NCBI RefSeq assembly: GCF_000331735.1
Contig: NC_020126.1
Coordinates: 6,404,501-6,468,500, forward strand
DNA length: 64,000 bases
Origin: Myxococcus stipitatus DSM 14675
Lineage (GTDB): Bacteria > Myxococcota > Myxococcia > Myxococcales > Myxococcaceae
Direction: 5' to 3'
Under the pieces are notes generated by a model, which saw only the letters and a program-made list of their open reading frames with translations, made no database searches and was not told the origin of the DNA. Below, piece after piece: positions 42,501-52,300 of the stretch; the stretch's first letter is position 1, and each line of letters starts with the position of its first letter. Position numbers and translations under genes: made by a program.

Positions 42501-42944
42501 TCAACCCACCTTTTTCTCGGAATTACCGGGAGTGGAGGCGGAGGCCGGGTTCTTTCGTGACTCAGGGGCTCCCAGCTGGGCCGCGTCCGTGGCCAGGGCC
42601 GACTTGAAGCGCTCATCCCCCTCCGCCGAGCTGAAGCCGTCCCGCTGGTGCGCGCGGCTGATGGCCACCTCGCCGGTGCGGAGCTTCTCGATGTGGTTCG
42701 CGATTTCGTCCACGGTGGGAGCGTCGGGGTACGCGGCCTTCAGCTCCTCGTCCGGAGTGATGGTGAGCTGGGCCGGCTTGTCGGGGTGCTGCGCGTAGTC
42801 GAGGATCTTCTCGACATAGGCCGCCACATCCACCTTCAGGAGCCGGGCCTGCTCCTTCACATCAGGGTTCTCCAGCAGCTCCGCGCGCAGCTCCGCGACG
42901 GGACGCCGCAGCTTCTTGGGCTCGGCCGTGTTCTCTCCGGACAT
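42501..42944 (-). CDS. 147-aa protein at the end of the LanB-like operon
   Basis: A Cys-free acidic/basic mixed protein. It has an N-terminal charged helical block (AEPKKLRRPVAELRAELLE), a central conserved-looking stretch with TITPDEELKAAYPDAPTVDE and a Ser/Ala/Pro-rich tail that ends in NSEKKVG. The ATG at 42944 has GGAGA 7 bases before it. It lies 91 bases after the second LanB-like gene on the same strand and is probably co-transcribed. It could be a substrate (scaffold peptide) for the LanB-like proteins or an accessory protein. It has no obvious leader/core division. Confidence 0.7.
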   Translation of the reverse strand: MSGENTAEPKKLRRPVAELRAELLENPDVKEQARLLKVDVAAYVEKILDYAQHPDKPAQLTITPDEELKAAYPDAPTVDEIANHIEKLRTGEVAISRAHQRDGFSSAEGDERFKSALATDAAQLGAPESRKNPASASTPGNSEKKVG

Positions 42945-43035
42945 GGTTCTCTCCAGGTACCCGCCATCCCAGAAGCCCATTGAAACCGGGCTTTCGGTGC
43001 GGTGCGGCATTCTGCTCGCGGACGCCCCCCTCGTG

Positions 43036-45360
43036 TCAAAGCGCCTTTCCCTGGAAGACCTGAGGGGAAACCGCAGTCCAGCGGGTGAGCTGCATGCGCA
43101 GCTCGCAGGTGTAGCGGCCTCGGGCGTCCTGGAGCCAGAGCTGCTCGGGGGCCGGGTACATCTCCTCCACGGACAGGCGCTCGGCCTCGCGCGACAGGTG
43201 GGAGAGCAGGTCCAGCGCGAAGGGGCTCGAGGTGTCGATGAGGTAGGGCTTGCGCTCCTTCGAGCTGCGCAGGAAGACGAACCGAGGCCAGCCTCGCTCG
43301 TTCCGCTCGCGCTGCGCGGCGAGGAACAAGTCGAACCCCGTGGCCTTCGCCAGCCGCGCCGACGACAGCTCCCAGCGCTCACGCTGGTACACCGCGCCGC
43401 CCACGCTCAACCGAGGCAGGTGACTGCCCTTCGTGCGCAGCGGGGCATGCAGCACCTGGGGATGCGCCAGCGCGGCGAAGGGCGGATAGGACGAGAAGTC
43501 GTCCAGCGGCAGGTACAGGTGGAGCCGCTCGCCGTGGCCATCCACCAGCCGCGGGCCCTGGGGCGTGGGCACCACCTTCACGTCCGAGGGAGTGAGGGCG
43601 CCCTCCTCCACGTCGAGCACGTCGGACACCGAGTAGACGAGTCGCCTGCCCGGGAAGACGTAGAAGCCCTTGTTGCGGCGGCGGATGGACAGGCCGACGA
43701 GTCCTCGCGCCGCGGGGTCCGCCTCCAGCCAACGCGAGGCCACCGCGGAGTAGCGCTCCTTCGACGGGAAGAAGGCGCTCAGCCAGCTTCGCAGCAGCAG
43801 GTGGTGGTGCACGCGTGCCAGCATCACCTCGAAGCCGGAGCCATCTTGCTTCGCGGCGAGGCAGACATCCGGCAGCGCGTACCGGCCTCCCGGCGTGGAC
43901 GTGCCCAGGAAGTCCCAGGGCAAGGCGCGGTGGCGCGCGGCGTCCTCATCCAGGAGCACGGGCGGCACGGGAGAGAACCGGCTTCCGGAGACCTGGTCCG
44001 GTCGCAGGCGCACCGCGTAGTCCAGCAAGTCCAGCGGCCGCTCGTCCGAGCCCAGTGCGTCGCGCACCTGCTCGCGGAAGCCTCGCTGGACCTTCTCGCC
44101 ATAGGCGGCCGACAGCTCGAGCGGGCCCGTCAGCGCGGCCTCGAGTTCCTCGGTGAAGCGACGCCCGAAGCGAAGGCGGAACGGAGAGCTGGCCTCTTCG
44201 TAGAGGATGAGCCGGTCCGCGTAGACCTGCCCGTCACCGCGCCGCGCGGGCTTGCCCGTGGCTTGTGTGAAGTGTGACTCCAGCTCCAGCAACAACACCC
44301 GACGGCGCGACAGGTCCGCCGACTCGAACTCGGCCTTCAGCCTCGCGAGCGTGTCCAACCGCTCCAGCCACCGCGTTCGCGCCTCCAGCTCCGGCGGCAG
44401 CGCGGCCACGGCGTCGCGCACGCTCTCGAAGGTGGTGAAGTCATTGGGGCGGAAGGGCAGGCCCCAGAGCAGCAGCGCGCCCTTCACCAGCGGCAGTGCG
44501 CTTCGCTCCACGTCCTCCACCGCGCCCCCCAGCACCTTCGCCGCGGCGGTGGGCGTGGGGTGTTCCTTCAGCACGGCGAGGAGCCGCTCCGCGGACTCCG
44601 ACAGGGGCACCTCCAGCTTCAGCGCTTCGCACGCGGCGCGGCCGGGCGTCACGGTGAAGAGCGGATTGAGCCGCAGCGGCAGGTGCGCACGGACCGAGCG
44701 CTCACGCCCCACCGCGCGCGCCAGCTCCGTCACCGCCCAGAAGGAGAAGAAGGTGCGGCGGCGCGTGTCGCCGCTGGGCACCGTGCGCACGTCGAAGCCG
44801 TCCTCCTCCGTGCGCTCGCCGTAGGAGATGGGGCCGAAGAAGCTGGTCGTCTCGTTCTTCGCGCAGAAGCGCTGCAGGTACGTGTAGACCTGCCGCTCCA
44901 CCCTGCGCGCATCGGAGGTGTCCTTGCGCGCGTCTCCGCGCAGGTAGCGGGCCCAGACGTTGTCGAACATCGCCGGGCTGGAGAGGAACACGGCCTCCTG
45001 GATGGCCGGGTCCGCCGCGCGCTCGCGCAACCGGGGGCGGAGGTCTGCCCGCTCCTGGGCGTAGCGCGCCTGGAGGGACTCGCGCCTCGCGAGGTAGCGC
45101 TCGAGGGAGTCACGAAGGGCCGGGTCATGCCGGGGCTTCAGCGCGGGACGAAGCCCTCGCTCCAGCGCGTCCTGGAGTGCCTGGCTCCCCGAGTCGTCAC
45201 CGTGTGCGCGCACCGCGTCCACCAACGCGCGCTCCTCGACGAGCAACTGCCTCGCCTCCTCCACCACCGCGTCGGACACCCCGAGCGACTCCAGCCAATC
45301 GAAGGGGAAGCCCGCGTGCCGGAGCACGAACACGTCCCCCAAGGTCCAGCGTTCGCTCAT
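43036..45360 (-). CDS. LanB N-domain (glutamylation-domain) protein 2, PEARL-like
   Basis: A 774-residue protein of the lantibiotic dehydratase N-terminal family. It opens with FVLRHAGFPFDWLESLG and has the marker RQVYTYLQRFCAKNETTSFF and GPISYG, followed by a winged-helix-like middle and the C-terminal ERYSAVASRW, RNKGFYVFPGRRLVYSVSDV, PLDDFSSYPPFAALAHPQVL, RWPRFVFLRSSKERKPYLID blocks. Classical LanB has a separate C-terminal elimination domain, about 300 residues, which is absent. It therefore fits better as a PEARL-type enzyme that adds an amino acid from aminoacyl-tRNA to a peptide, or as a half of a split dehydratase. It overlaps the previous gene by an ATGA. Confidence 0.82.
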   Translation of the reverse strand: MSERWTLGDVFVLRHAGFPFDWLESLGVSDAVVEEARQLLVEERALVDAVRAHGDDSGSQALQDALERGLRPALKPRHDPALRDSLERYLARRESLQARYAQERADLRPRLRERAADPAIQEAVFLSSPAMFDNVWARYLRGDARKDTSDARRVERQVYTYLQRFCAKNETTSFFGPISYGERTEEDGFDVRTVPSGDTRRRTFFSFWAVTELARAVGRERSVRAHLPLRLNPLFTVTPGRAACEALKLEVPLSESAERLLAVLKEHPTPTAAAKVLGGAVEDVERSALPLVKGALLLWGLPFRPNDFTTFESVRDAVAALPPELEARTRWLERLDTLARLKAEFESADLSRRRVLLLELESHFTQATGKPARRGDGQVYADRLILYEEASSPFRLRFGRRFTEELEAALTGPLELSAAYGEKVQRGFREQVRDALGSDERPLDLLDYAVRLRPDQVSGSRFSPVPPVLLDEDAARHRALPWDFLGTSTPGGRYALPDVCLAAKQDGSGFEVMLARVHHHLLLRSWLSAFFPSKERYSAVASRWLEADPAARGLVGLSIRRRNKGFYVFPGRRLVYSVSDVLDVEEGALTPSDVKVVPTPQGPRLVDGHGERLHLYLPLDDFSSYPPFAALAHPQVLHAPLRTKGSHLPRLSVGGAVYQRERWELSSARLAKATGFDLFLAAQRERNERGWPRFVFLRSSKERKPYLIDTSSPFALDLLSHLSREAERLSVEEMYPAPEQLWLQDARGRYTCELRMQLTRWTAVSPQVFQGKAL

Positions 45361-46913
45361 CCGCGAGTCCTCTCCAGGATGGACTTCGACACCAACGTCT
45401 CCGCCCACTTCGCGCGGCGCGCTTCGGGCACCATCGACAACACCTCGGCCAACGGCGCGGGCTCGGTCCGCCGGGACAGCTCGGGCGCCATCCGCGCGTC
45501 CATCGCCAGCACGACACCCGTGCGGAGGTTCGCCGCGTACCAGGACGGCGTGCTCCCCCCTTCGAGAGAGGCCGGGAGCCGCACCACCGCGCAGTCCGAG
45601 TCCAGCCGGAGGTGCGTGGCGGGCCCGCGCTCCCACCTGGAGTGGAGCGCCAGGAACGCGCCCGCGACCCGGCCCGGGCTCAGCGGCGCTCGGCTCGACA
45701 GACGCCCCGCGAGCGAGGTGAGCACTTCTTGCAACTGTGCTGCGGAAATCGTCCCAGGGCGCTCGATGGGAACCGAGCGGCGGAGGTCGCGGTCCACCGG
45801 AGGCGTCCCTGGCACACCCCACCCGCGCACGACCTCGCTGTTCCGGGCCAGGCGCTCCACGGAGAGGTGGAACGGGCGCACTCCCGCCAGTGCGTCGAAG
45901 AACGACGAGGTCTCGTCCTCGAGCGCTGCCGCCGTGGAGTCCAGGACCGATGCATCCATCCCAGGCGCCCCCACCCACCACTCCGCGACGACGCGAACTC
46001 CGGCCACCTGCAGCCGCTCGAAGCCACGGTGAAGCAGGGCCCGGGGAATCCGCTGGTGGTCGATGTCCACCACGTGCTCCGGAGTGATGGCGCAGAACTC
46101 CACCACCGCCGTGTGACAGCCGCTCTCCACGAGCACGTCGGGCGTCGCCAGTGAGTTGAGCGACACATGCCCCGCCCACCGTGCGCCGCCCGTGAGAGCT
46201 CGAGCGCGCTCCAGCAGGGAGGCCTCACGAGCTTCGAGGCGCCGCGCATCGGAGAGCCAGACGATGGCCTCTCGGCTCGGCTCCGCCTCCAGCGGCACGA
46301 CCCGCCAGCGCAGTGGAGGAACGTGCTCCGGAAAGGTGGCTCGCTGGAACGAGGGCATCCGCGCCAGCGCGTCGCGATGGGTCTCCGCGAAAGGCCCCGC
46401 GACCTCCAGCGCCACCTCCGCCGGGCACACCTGCGCCAGCGCCACGGCGGCGGGAAGCTGGAGGTCTCGCTCCAGCCACAACCGCACGCGCTCGGCCCCC
46501 GCGACTCGCGCGGCGAAGGTGGCCACTTCAGGGGCGTATGGCGTGGAGAGGGTCGCCGCGCGCTCGACATCCGCGCTGCGCTCCGTGGTGCCTGTCTCCA
46601 GCTCCACGTCATCCAACCGCAGCCGGACACCGTGGGATGGGCTCGAGAGCGCCGTCAGCACCGCGCCCAGGGCGCGCAGCTCCGCGAGGGGGCCTCGTGC
46701 TCGGAGGCCCTGCGCGACACGCAGCAGGAGCAGCTCTCGCATCGACCGCGGCGTCGGCGGAGCGCCCTCGCGAGCCTGGGCCTCGGCCTCGATGGCTTCA
46801 GCGGCGAAGACCCGGCGGGTCAAGCCTCTCGCCAGGTCCAGGGGTTGCCACCCCTCGGGTGTTTCAGGAACCAGCGTCACATCCCGGTGCGGAGGCAACA
46901 CCCACCACTTCAT
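45357..46913 (-). CDS. Unrecognised 518-aa protein between two LanB-like genes, PqqD-like tail
   Basis: The N-terminal two-thirds look like a TIM-barrel-type alpha/beta protein (RLRLDDVELET, LSSPSHGVRL, AIVWLSDARRL, GHVSLNSLATPDVLVESG, FCAITPEHVVDIDHQRIP) without the Cys cluster of radical-SAM proteins. The C-terminal ~80 residues (SWYAANLRTGVVLAMDARM ... LAEVLSMVPEARRAKW ... ILERTRG) have the length and pattern of a PqqD-like RiPP recognition element. It would make sense as a peptide-binding partner of the two LanB-like enzymes. It is coupled by ATGA overlaps on both sides. GAGGAGGAGG precedes the ATG. I do not recognise a closer family. Confidence 0.7.
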   Translation of the reverse strand: MKWWVLPPHRDVTLVPETPEGWQPLDLARGLTRRVFAAEAIEAEAQAREGAPPTPRSMRELLLLRVAQGLRARGPLAELRALGAVLTALSSPSHGVRLRLDDVELETGTTERSADVERAATLSTPYAPEVATFAARVAGAERVRLWLERDLQLPAAVALAQVCPAEVALEVAGPFAETHRDALARMPSFQRATFPEHVPPLRWRVVPLEAEPSREAIVWLSDARRLEAREASLLERARALTGGARWAGHVSLNSLATPDVLVESGCHTAVVEFCAITPEHVVDIDHQRIPRALLHRGFERLQVAGVRVVAEWWVGAPGMDASVLDSTAAALEDETSSFFDALAGVRPFHLSVERLARNSEVVRGWGVPGTPPVDRDLRRSVPIERPGTISAAQLQEVLTSLAGRLSSRAPLSPGRVAGAFLALHSRWERGPATHLRLDSDCAVVRLPASLEGGSTPSWYAANLRTGVVLAMDARMAPELSRRTEPAPLAEVLSMVPEARRAKWAETLVSKSILERTRG

Positions 46914-49258
46914 GCCTCCTCCTCGGGAGATGGGAGCGGCTCCAGACGAGGGCTCATCGAAGGACCGCCCCACATCAACGTGCAGCGCAGCTCCACCGTG
47001 TGCCGGCCTTGGGGCCCTCGGAGCCAGAGCTGCTCCGGCCCGGGCAACATCTCCGAGAGGAGCACATCTTCCTTCTGCTCCAGCAGGTTGAGGAAGACGC
47101 GCAGCAAGGGCGGGCTGCGAACATCCACGAGCACGGGCTTCCGCTCGCCCTTGAACTTCGCGAAGACGCAGGTGGGAAGGCCCCGTGCGTCCCACAGGTT
47201 CACCGCGACCCGCAGCCGCGCTCGGTCGTCCTTGCACGCCAGCAGCGCGTCACGTGCCGAAGCATCCAGCCGCCACTGCTCGCGCTGCACCACCACGCCG
47301 CCCAGCGTCAGCCGAGGCGTGTGGTCGCCCATCGACACCCGCAGGGAGCGGATGCGCGGGAGCGAGAACGCGGTATGCACCGCGCTGTCCAGCTCGCCGT
47401 TGTAGAGGCACACCTCGGAGCCCAGCCGCTTCGACACCAGTCGCGCGCTCCTGCCGTCGCTCTCCACGAAGAGGTCGTCCAGCGGGATTCTCCAGGCGGC
47501 CGCACGCGAGCTCACGCCCCCCAGCTCCACCACCGGCCCCGGAAACTCCGAGGGCAGCAGCCCCGTGCGCCGCGACGGAAGCACCGTCACCAAGGGCACC
47601 GCGCGAGGCAGCACGCCCATCGCACGCACCATCGCGCTCTCCACCTTCGCGCGTGAGGGATGGAACTGGAGCGCCCAGCCCCACACGAGCGCCGTGTCGT
47701 GGATGTCCCCCATCACCAACGTGTACTCACCCCGCCCCCACGCCTCCACGTCGCGCGCGCCCACGAGCAGGTCCACCGACGTGATGAGCGGCAGGGTCCG
47801 CGAGGCATCCCAAGCCGGGCGCTCCACACTCCCCAGCTCCACCGAGGCCGCCCCCGCATCGGGAATCGCCTTCGCGAGCAGCTCCGCCACGGACGCGTCC
47901 AACGGCACCGGCACGTCCGCGGTGGTCGCCGCGACCTTCCAGAACGGAACCGTGCGAGAACCCACCCGCTGCGCCACCGCCGCGCGTGCGGCCTCCCGCG
48001 TGCGCCACCCCGCCTCCGCCATCCAGGCCAGCGCGGGCACCAGGCGCGTCTCCAGCTCACGCGCGCGCTCGCCGCTCACCTCGATGCGAAGGTCTCCGCC
48101 GCACTCCTCTCGCAGCGCGAGCCTGTCCTGGTAGAAGTTGTGCGACTCCGACGCGGGCCCTCGCTCCGTCGGAGGCACCACGCCCCACAGCTCCTTCACC
48201 CGCCGCGCGCACGCGTCCTGGAGCGCCATCTTCCCGCTCGCGTCCGCCGCGCCGTAGCGGGCCATCAACGCCAGCACCGAGCTCAAGCCCTCCACATGCC
48301 GCCGAGCCCCCGCGCCCGGCAGCGCGGCGACCCGCTCCGCCAGGTCATCCACCGGGTGGTGCACCGCCGTCGGCACCTCGAGCTGGTGCGTGAGCAGCGC
48401 CTTGTCACAGCCCAGCCGCAGCGCCTCTCGCGCGAGTCCCGGCGCCACCCCCAGCGACGAGGCCAGCGCCGCCAGCGTGCGCGTCCCATCCGCCAGCTCC
48501 ACCAGCCGAGGCAGCAAGTCCTCCGCGCTCACCGGCATGGCGCCCGTCTTCCGCGCGGGCATCTCCGCGAACGCCTTCTTTCGCGGCACCAGCCACGAGG
48601 CGATGTCCGGGTCGAACGCAATCGCGCGAGCCACCCCCTGCACCCACCACGACGCCGCGAAGGTGTTGCGGCCCACCAGCGTCTCGGGGCCCGACCACTT
48701 CAGCGACACGCCGGTCGGCGCCTCCGGGTCCACCTGGCCGTAGTTGATGGGGCCGAAGAAGCCCATCGTCTCGTTCTTCGCGCACAGCCGCTGGAGGTAG
48801 CTCGCCACCTGCCTGCGCACCCGGGAGCCGCCTCGGCCCGCGAGCAGGTCCTTGGCCACGGGGGGACTGGAGCTGGCCACCGCCTCCAGGAAGCGCGGCT
48901 CACGGCACAGCGTGGCCAGCTGCGACTCCACCGCCGGAAGCTCCCGCTCCAGCGCCGCCGCGAGGCCCGCCTCCGCCTCCTGCGCCGCCGCCGCGCGCGT
49001 GTTCCAATCCGCGAAGCGCTCGGGGGACTCCATCCCCTCGGTGTCGACGGGGCGCCCCGCCTTGAGCGCGGAGAGGAGCTCGCGCGAGGGACGCCGCACC
49101 CGAGGCCCCTGCTCCCTCAAGGCCACCAACCCGCGCCGCTCCGACTCGAGGCGACGCGCCCACTCCGCCGACTCCGGGCAGCCCAGCCGCTCCAGCCAGT
49201 CGAACGGGAACCCCGTCGTGCGCACGACGAGGTGAGGGAACAGGGTCCAGCCCTTCAT
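46910..49258 (-). CDS. LanB N-domain (glutamylation-domain) protein 1, PEARL-like
   Basis: A 782-residue paralogue of the other LanB-like protein, first gene of the operon. It opens with LVVRTTGFPFDWLERLG and shares RQVASYLQRLCAKNETMGFF then GPINYG, the core of the tRNA-dependent glutamylation domain. The C-terminal part repeats the motif order of its paralogue (GVVVQREQWRL, FAKFKGERKPVLVDVRSPP, EMLPGPEQLWLRGP). No elimination domain follows. Two such paralogues with a shared RRE-like protein suggest a heteromeric peptide-modifying complex. The next upstream gene on the strand is a Ser/Thr kinase, from which it is separated by 63 bases with a hairpin. The tRNA and peptide partners are unknown. 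Confidence 0.82.
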   Translation of the reverse strand: MKGWTLFPHLVVRTTGFPFDWLERLGCPESAEWARRLESERRGLVALREQGPRVRRPSRELLSALKAGRPVDTEGMESPERFADWNTRAAAAQEAEAGLAAALERELPAVESQLATLCREPRFLEAVASSSPPVAKDLLAGRGGSRVRRQVASYLQRLCAKNETMGFFGPINYGQVDPEAPTGVSLKWSGPETLVGRNTFAASWWVQGVARAIAFDPDIASWLVPRKKAFAEMPARKTGAMPVSAEDLLPRLVELADGTRTLAALASSLGVAPGLAREALRLGCDKALLTHQLEVPTAVHHPVDDLAERVAALPGAGARRHVEGLSSVLALMARYGAADASGKMALQDACARRVKELWGVVPPTERGPASESHNFYQDRLALREECGGDLRIEVSGERARELETRLVPALAWMAEAGWRTREAARAAVAQRVGSRTVPFWKVAATTADVPVPLDASVAELLAKAIPDAGAASVELGSVERPAWDASRTLPLITSVDLLVGARDVEAWGRGEYTLVMGDIHDTALVWGWALQFHPSRAKVESAMVRAMGVLPRAVPLVTVLPSRRTGLLPSEFPGPVVELGGVSSRAAAWRIPLDDLFVESDGRSARLVSKRLGSEVCLYNGELDSAVHTAFSLPRIRSLRVSMGDHTPRLTLGGVVVQREQWRLDASARDALLACKDDRARLRVAVNLWDARGLPTCVFAKFKGERKPVLVDVRSPPLLRVFLNLLEQKEDVLLSEMLPGPEQLWLRGPQGRHTVELRCTLMWGGPSMSPRLEPLPSPEEEA

Positions 49259-49282
49259 GGGTCACATGCCCTTCGACCTCCA

Positions 49283-49305
49283 GGGGCCCCCGACGCGAGG
49301 GCCCC
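49283..49305 (-). terminator. Hairpin between kinase and LanB-like operon
   Basis: GGGGCCC and GGGCCCC pair as a 7-bp all-GC stem with a 9-base loop in the 63-base gap after the kinase stop. It is probably a terminator or attenuator separating the kinase transcript from the LanB-like operon. There is no U-run. Confidence 0.45.
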
Positions 49306-49321
49306 GAGGTCTCGCATCGTG

Positions 49322-52300
49322 TTACCGAACCATCACGACAATCTCCTGCCCCGGCACCGCCAGTACCCAGTGCTTGCTCGCGGCTCCCGTACAGGCGACC
49401 TCCACCTCCAGCTCCCGACCGGCCTCGATGGCGGCTCTCGTCAGCGGCGTGCGCTGCGGCAGCGGGCTTCCACCCACCTTGACCTCACAGCCCGGCATGG
49501 TGCTCGACACGCTCAACGTGCCGCGAGTCCCAGGCTGAGGCATCGCGTCCGCGAGCGTGCGCACGTCAATCCCTTCCCGCTGCTGCGTGGTGCCGAACCG
49601 GCGCAGCCGCCCGTTCACCGCCGTGGAGATGAGCAGCGGGCCCGACGGCGACACCTCCAGCGTCGCCGTGCCGGGCTCCATGCGCACGCCACCGACGTAC
49701 ACGTGCTCGCCATCCTCCAGGTTGACGAACGGGGAGCCACCGCCGCGCAGCATCACCACGGCCACCACGGCCACCACCATCAGCACGCCCGCGCCGAGCG
49801 CCGCCCACTTCATCGGCGAGCTCTTGTCCGGCGTGGGCGCGACGGGAGCCTCGGGCACGGGGGCCGGAGGACGCGGCGCCGGCACCGGGCTCGGGTGGGA
49901 GGGAGCGGAGGCTCTCGGAGCCGGGGCCGGCCGAGGGGGTGCCCCCAGCGCCTGCGAGTCCGACGTGGACGGGCGCGGGGCCGCGGCGACGACGGGCTGT
50001 CCCGCCGTCGAGGGGCGGGGCGCCGGAGCCGGACGGGCCTCGGCCATGTGCGGAGGAAGCCCGCCGCCCGACACCACCAGGACCTCGGTCCGCTCCACGG
50101 TGTCCAGGTCGGACTCCGCGGGCGGCATCGGCGCGCGAGGAGGCATGGGCGCCGGACGCGGCGCCGCGGGAGGCTGCGGAGGACGGGCGGCGGCGGGCGC
50201 GGGGGGCTGCTGAGGACGCGGCGCCGCCACCGGTGGAGGCGTCATCGGACGGGATGCCGCCGGCGCGGGGCGCGGGGCACTTCCCGCCACGGGAGGCGCG
50301 GACATGCTCCCGCTGCCCGTGGGACGAGGCGTGCCGCCGACGATGGAGCCCTTGTTGGGCGTCCTGCCATCGACGGGGGCCGCCAGATCGCCGCTGCCCG
50401 TCCCCGTGGGCATGGGCTTGGAGTGCTCTCCCGTCCCCGTGCCGGAGGACGGCGCATACTCCACCAGGCGGTCGCCGAGCGTGTCCTTGAAGAACTGCGC
50501 CACCGCGGCGGGAGACGAGTTCAGGCGGTGGTGCGCCATCACCGCTTCAATCTCCTCGCGCATCGCCGCGGCGGACGGCGTGCGGCGCGCAGGGTCCTTC
50601 ACCAGGGCGCGGAGGATGAGGTCGGAGACGTCCTGGGGGACGTGCGGCCGCAGCTGCGAGGGCACGGGCGCCGGCTCACGGACGATGGCGTTGAGCGTGG
50701 CCGCGTCGTGCTCGCGGCGGAACGGGAGCTGCCCGGTGAGCAGCTCGAAGAGGACGACGCCCAGGGCCCAGACGTCGTTGCGCGCATCCAGCGCCCGGCC
50801 GGACGCGGCCTCCGGGGAGATGTACGAAATCTTCCCCTTCAGCACGCCCGCCTGCGTGTTGTCCTCGCCCGCGACCTTGGCGATGCCGAAGTCGCTCAGC
50901 TTGATGGCGCCGTCCAGCGAGATGAGGACGTTGTGGGGGCTGACGTCCCGGTGCACCACCGGGTGCGGCGTGCCCGCGGGGTCCACGTAGGCGTGCGCGT
51001 AGTGCAGGCCCGCCGCCACCTCCGCGACGATGCGCAGCGCGTGCTCCAGCGGCAGCCCCAGGCCCTTGCGGCGCAGCTCGACGACCAGCCGCTTCAGGTC
51101 CGGCCCGCGCACGTACTCCATCAGGATGTACGCCACGCCGTCGGACACGCCCACGTCGAAGGTCTGCACGACGTTGGGGTGCGTCAGCCGCGCGTTGGCC
51201 CGCGCCTCCGCGAACAACATGTCCACGAACTCGGGGTTCTGCGCGAACTGCGGCAGGACCTTCTTCATCACCACGAACTTCTCGAAGCCCTTCACGCCCA
51301 CCTGCTTGGCGAGGAAGACCTCCGCCATGCCGCCCTGCCCCAGGCGCTTGATGATGGTGAGCTTGGTATTGCCCAGCGAGTTGGAGAGGTCGGTGGGCGA
51401 GCCCTTGTTCGCCTGCGGGTCGACGTTGGCGGAGCCGAACAGGTACTGGCTGAGCGCACGCGCCTCCAGCGCCTCCAGGTCCTCCAGCGGCCTGTCCGTC
51501 AATTGCACCCGCGCGAGGAAGCCCTGGAACTGCGGCATGTGCGGCACCTGCGCGGTGCCGCCGCAGATGGGACACTCCCGAGCCATGCCCGTCTGCTGCG
51601 AGCGCAGCCGCGCCTGGTAGTCCGCGGCCAGGATGCGCTGGTGGCTCACCTGGCCGCAGTTGCGGCACTCACACGGCAGCCACAGCGTGGACAGCCGCGC
51701 CGGGAGTTGCTTCGCCGAGCGCGACAGCACGGCGAGCGCCGGCGGGGGCACGCGGCACAGCACCACCTGGGCGCCCTGCGCGGCCGTGTCCAGCACCTGC
51801 TCCAGCTTCGCCAGCGCCTCCGGCTCCACCTTGCTCACGTGGCTGAAGTCGAAGCCGACGCGGCCTTCCAACCCGGAGGCCAGGCGGCGCACGTTGAGGT
51901 CGCCCTTCAGCGCGCTGGCCAGGGTGACGAAGGTGATGTCGTCCTGGACGATCTTCAGGTGCTGCGGGAGCTCCGGCTGCTCCGTGGGCATGCTCGCGCG
52001 CAGGTAGCGCATCACCACGGGGTCCACGGTGCCGAACTGCTGGCGGCGCCCGTAGTCGAAGAACTCCTCCGGCTGGTCCGCGAACTCCAGCGGGTTGGAG
52101 CACACCGGGCAGCGGTGCGCCGGCGCGAGCCCCTCTGCGAGGACCTGCGCGTCGTCGACCAGGTTCACCACCCGCATGCGGTCTTCGCCGCAGGTGGAGC
52201 AGGAGTACGGGGCCAGGACGGAGAGCACCCGGGCCACGCCGGCGAAGCCCTCCACCATGTTGAGCTGGTCGACGACGACGGGGGGCGCGTGGACCACGTA

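Noticed and set aside
42501..42944. Classical lanthipeptide precursor
   Set aside because: No cysteines for lanthionine rings, no LanC and no double-glycine leader end; kept only as a possible scaffold.
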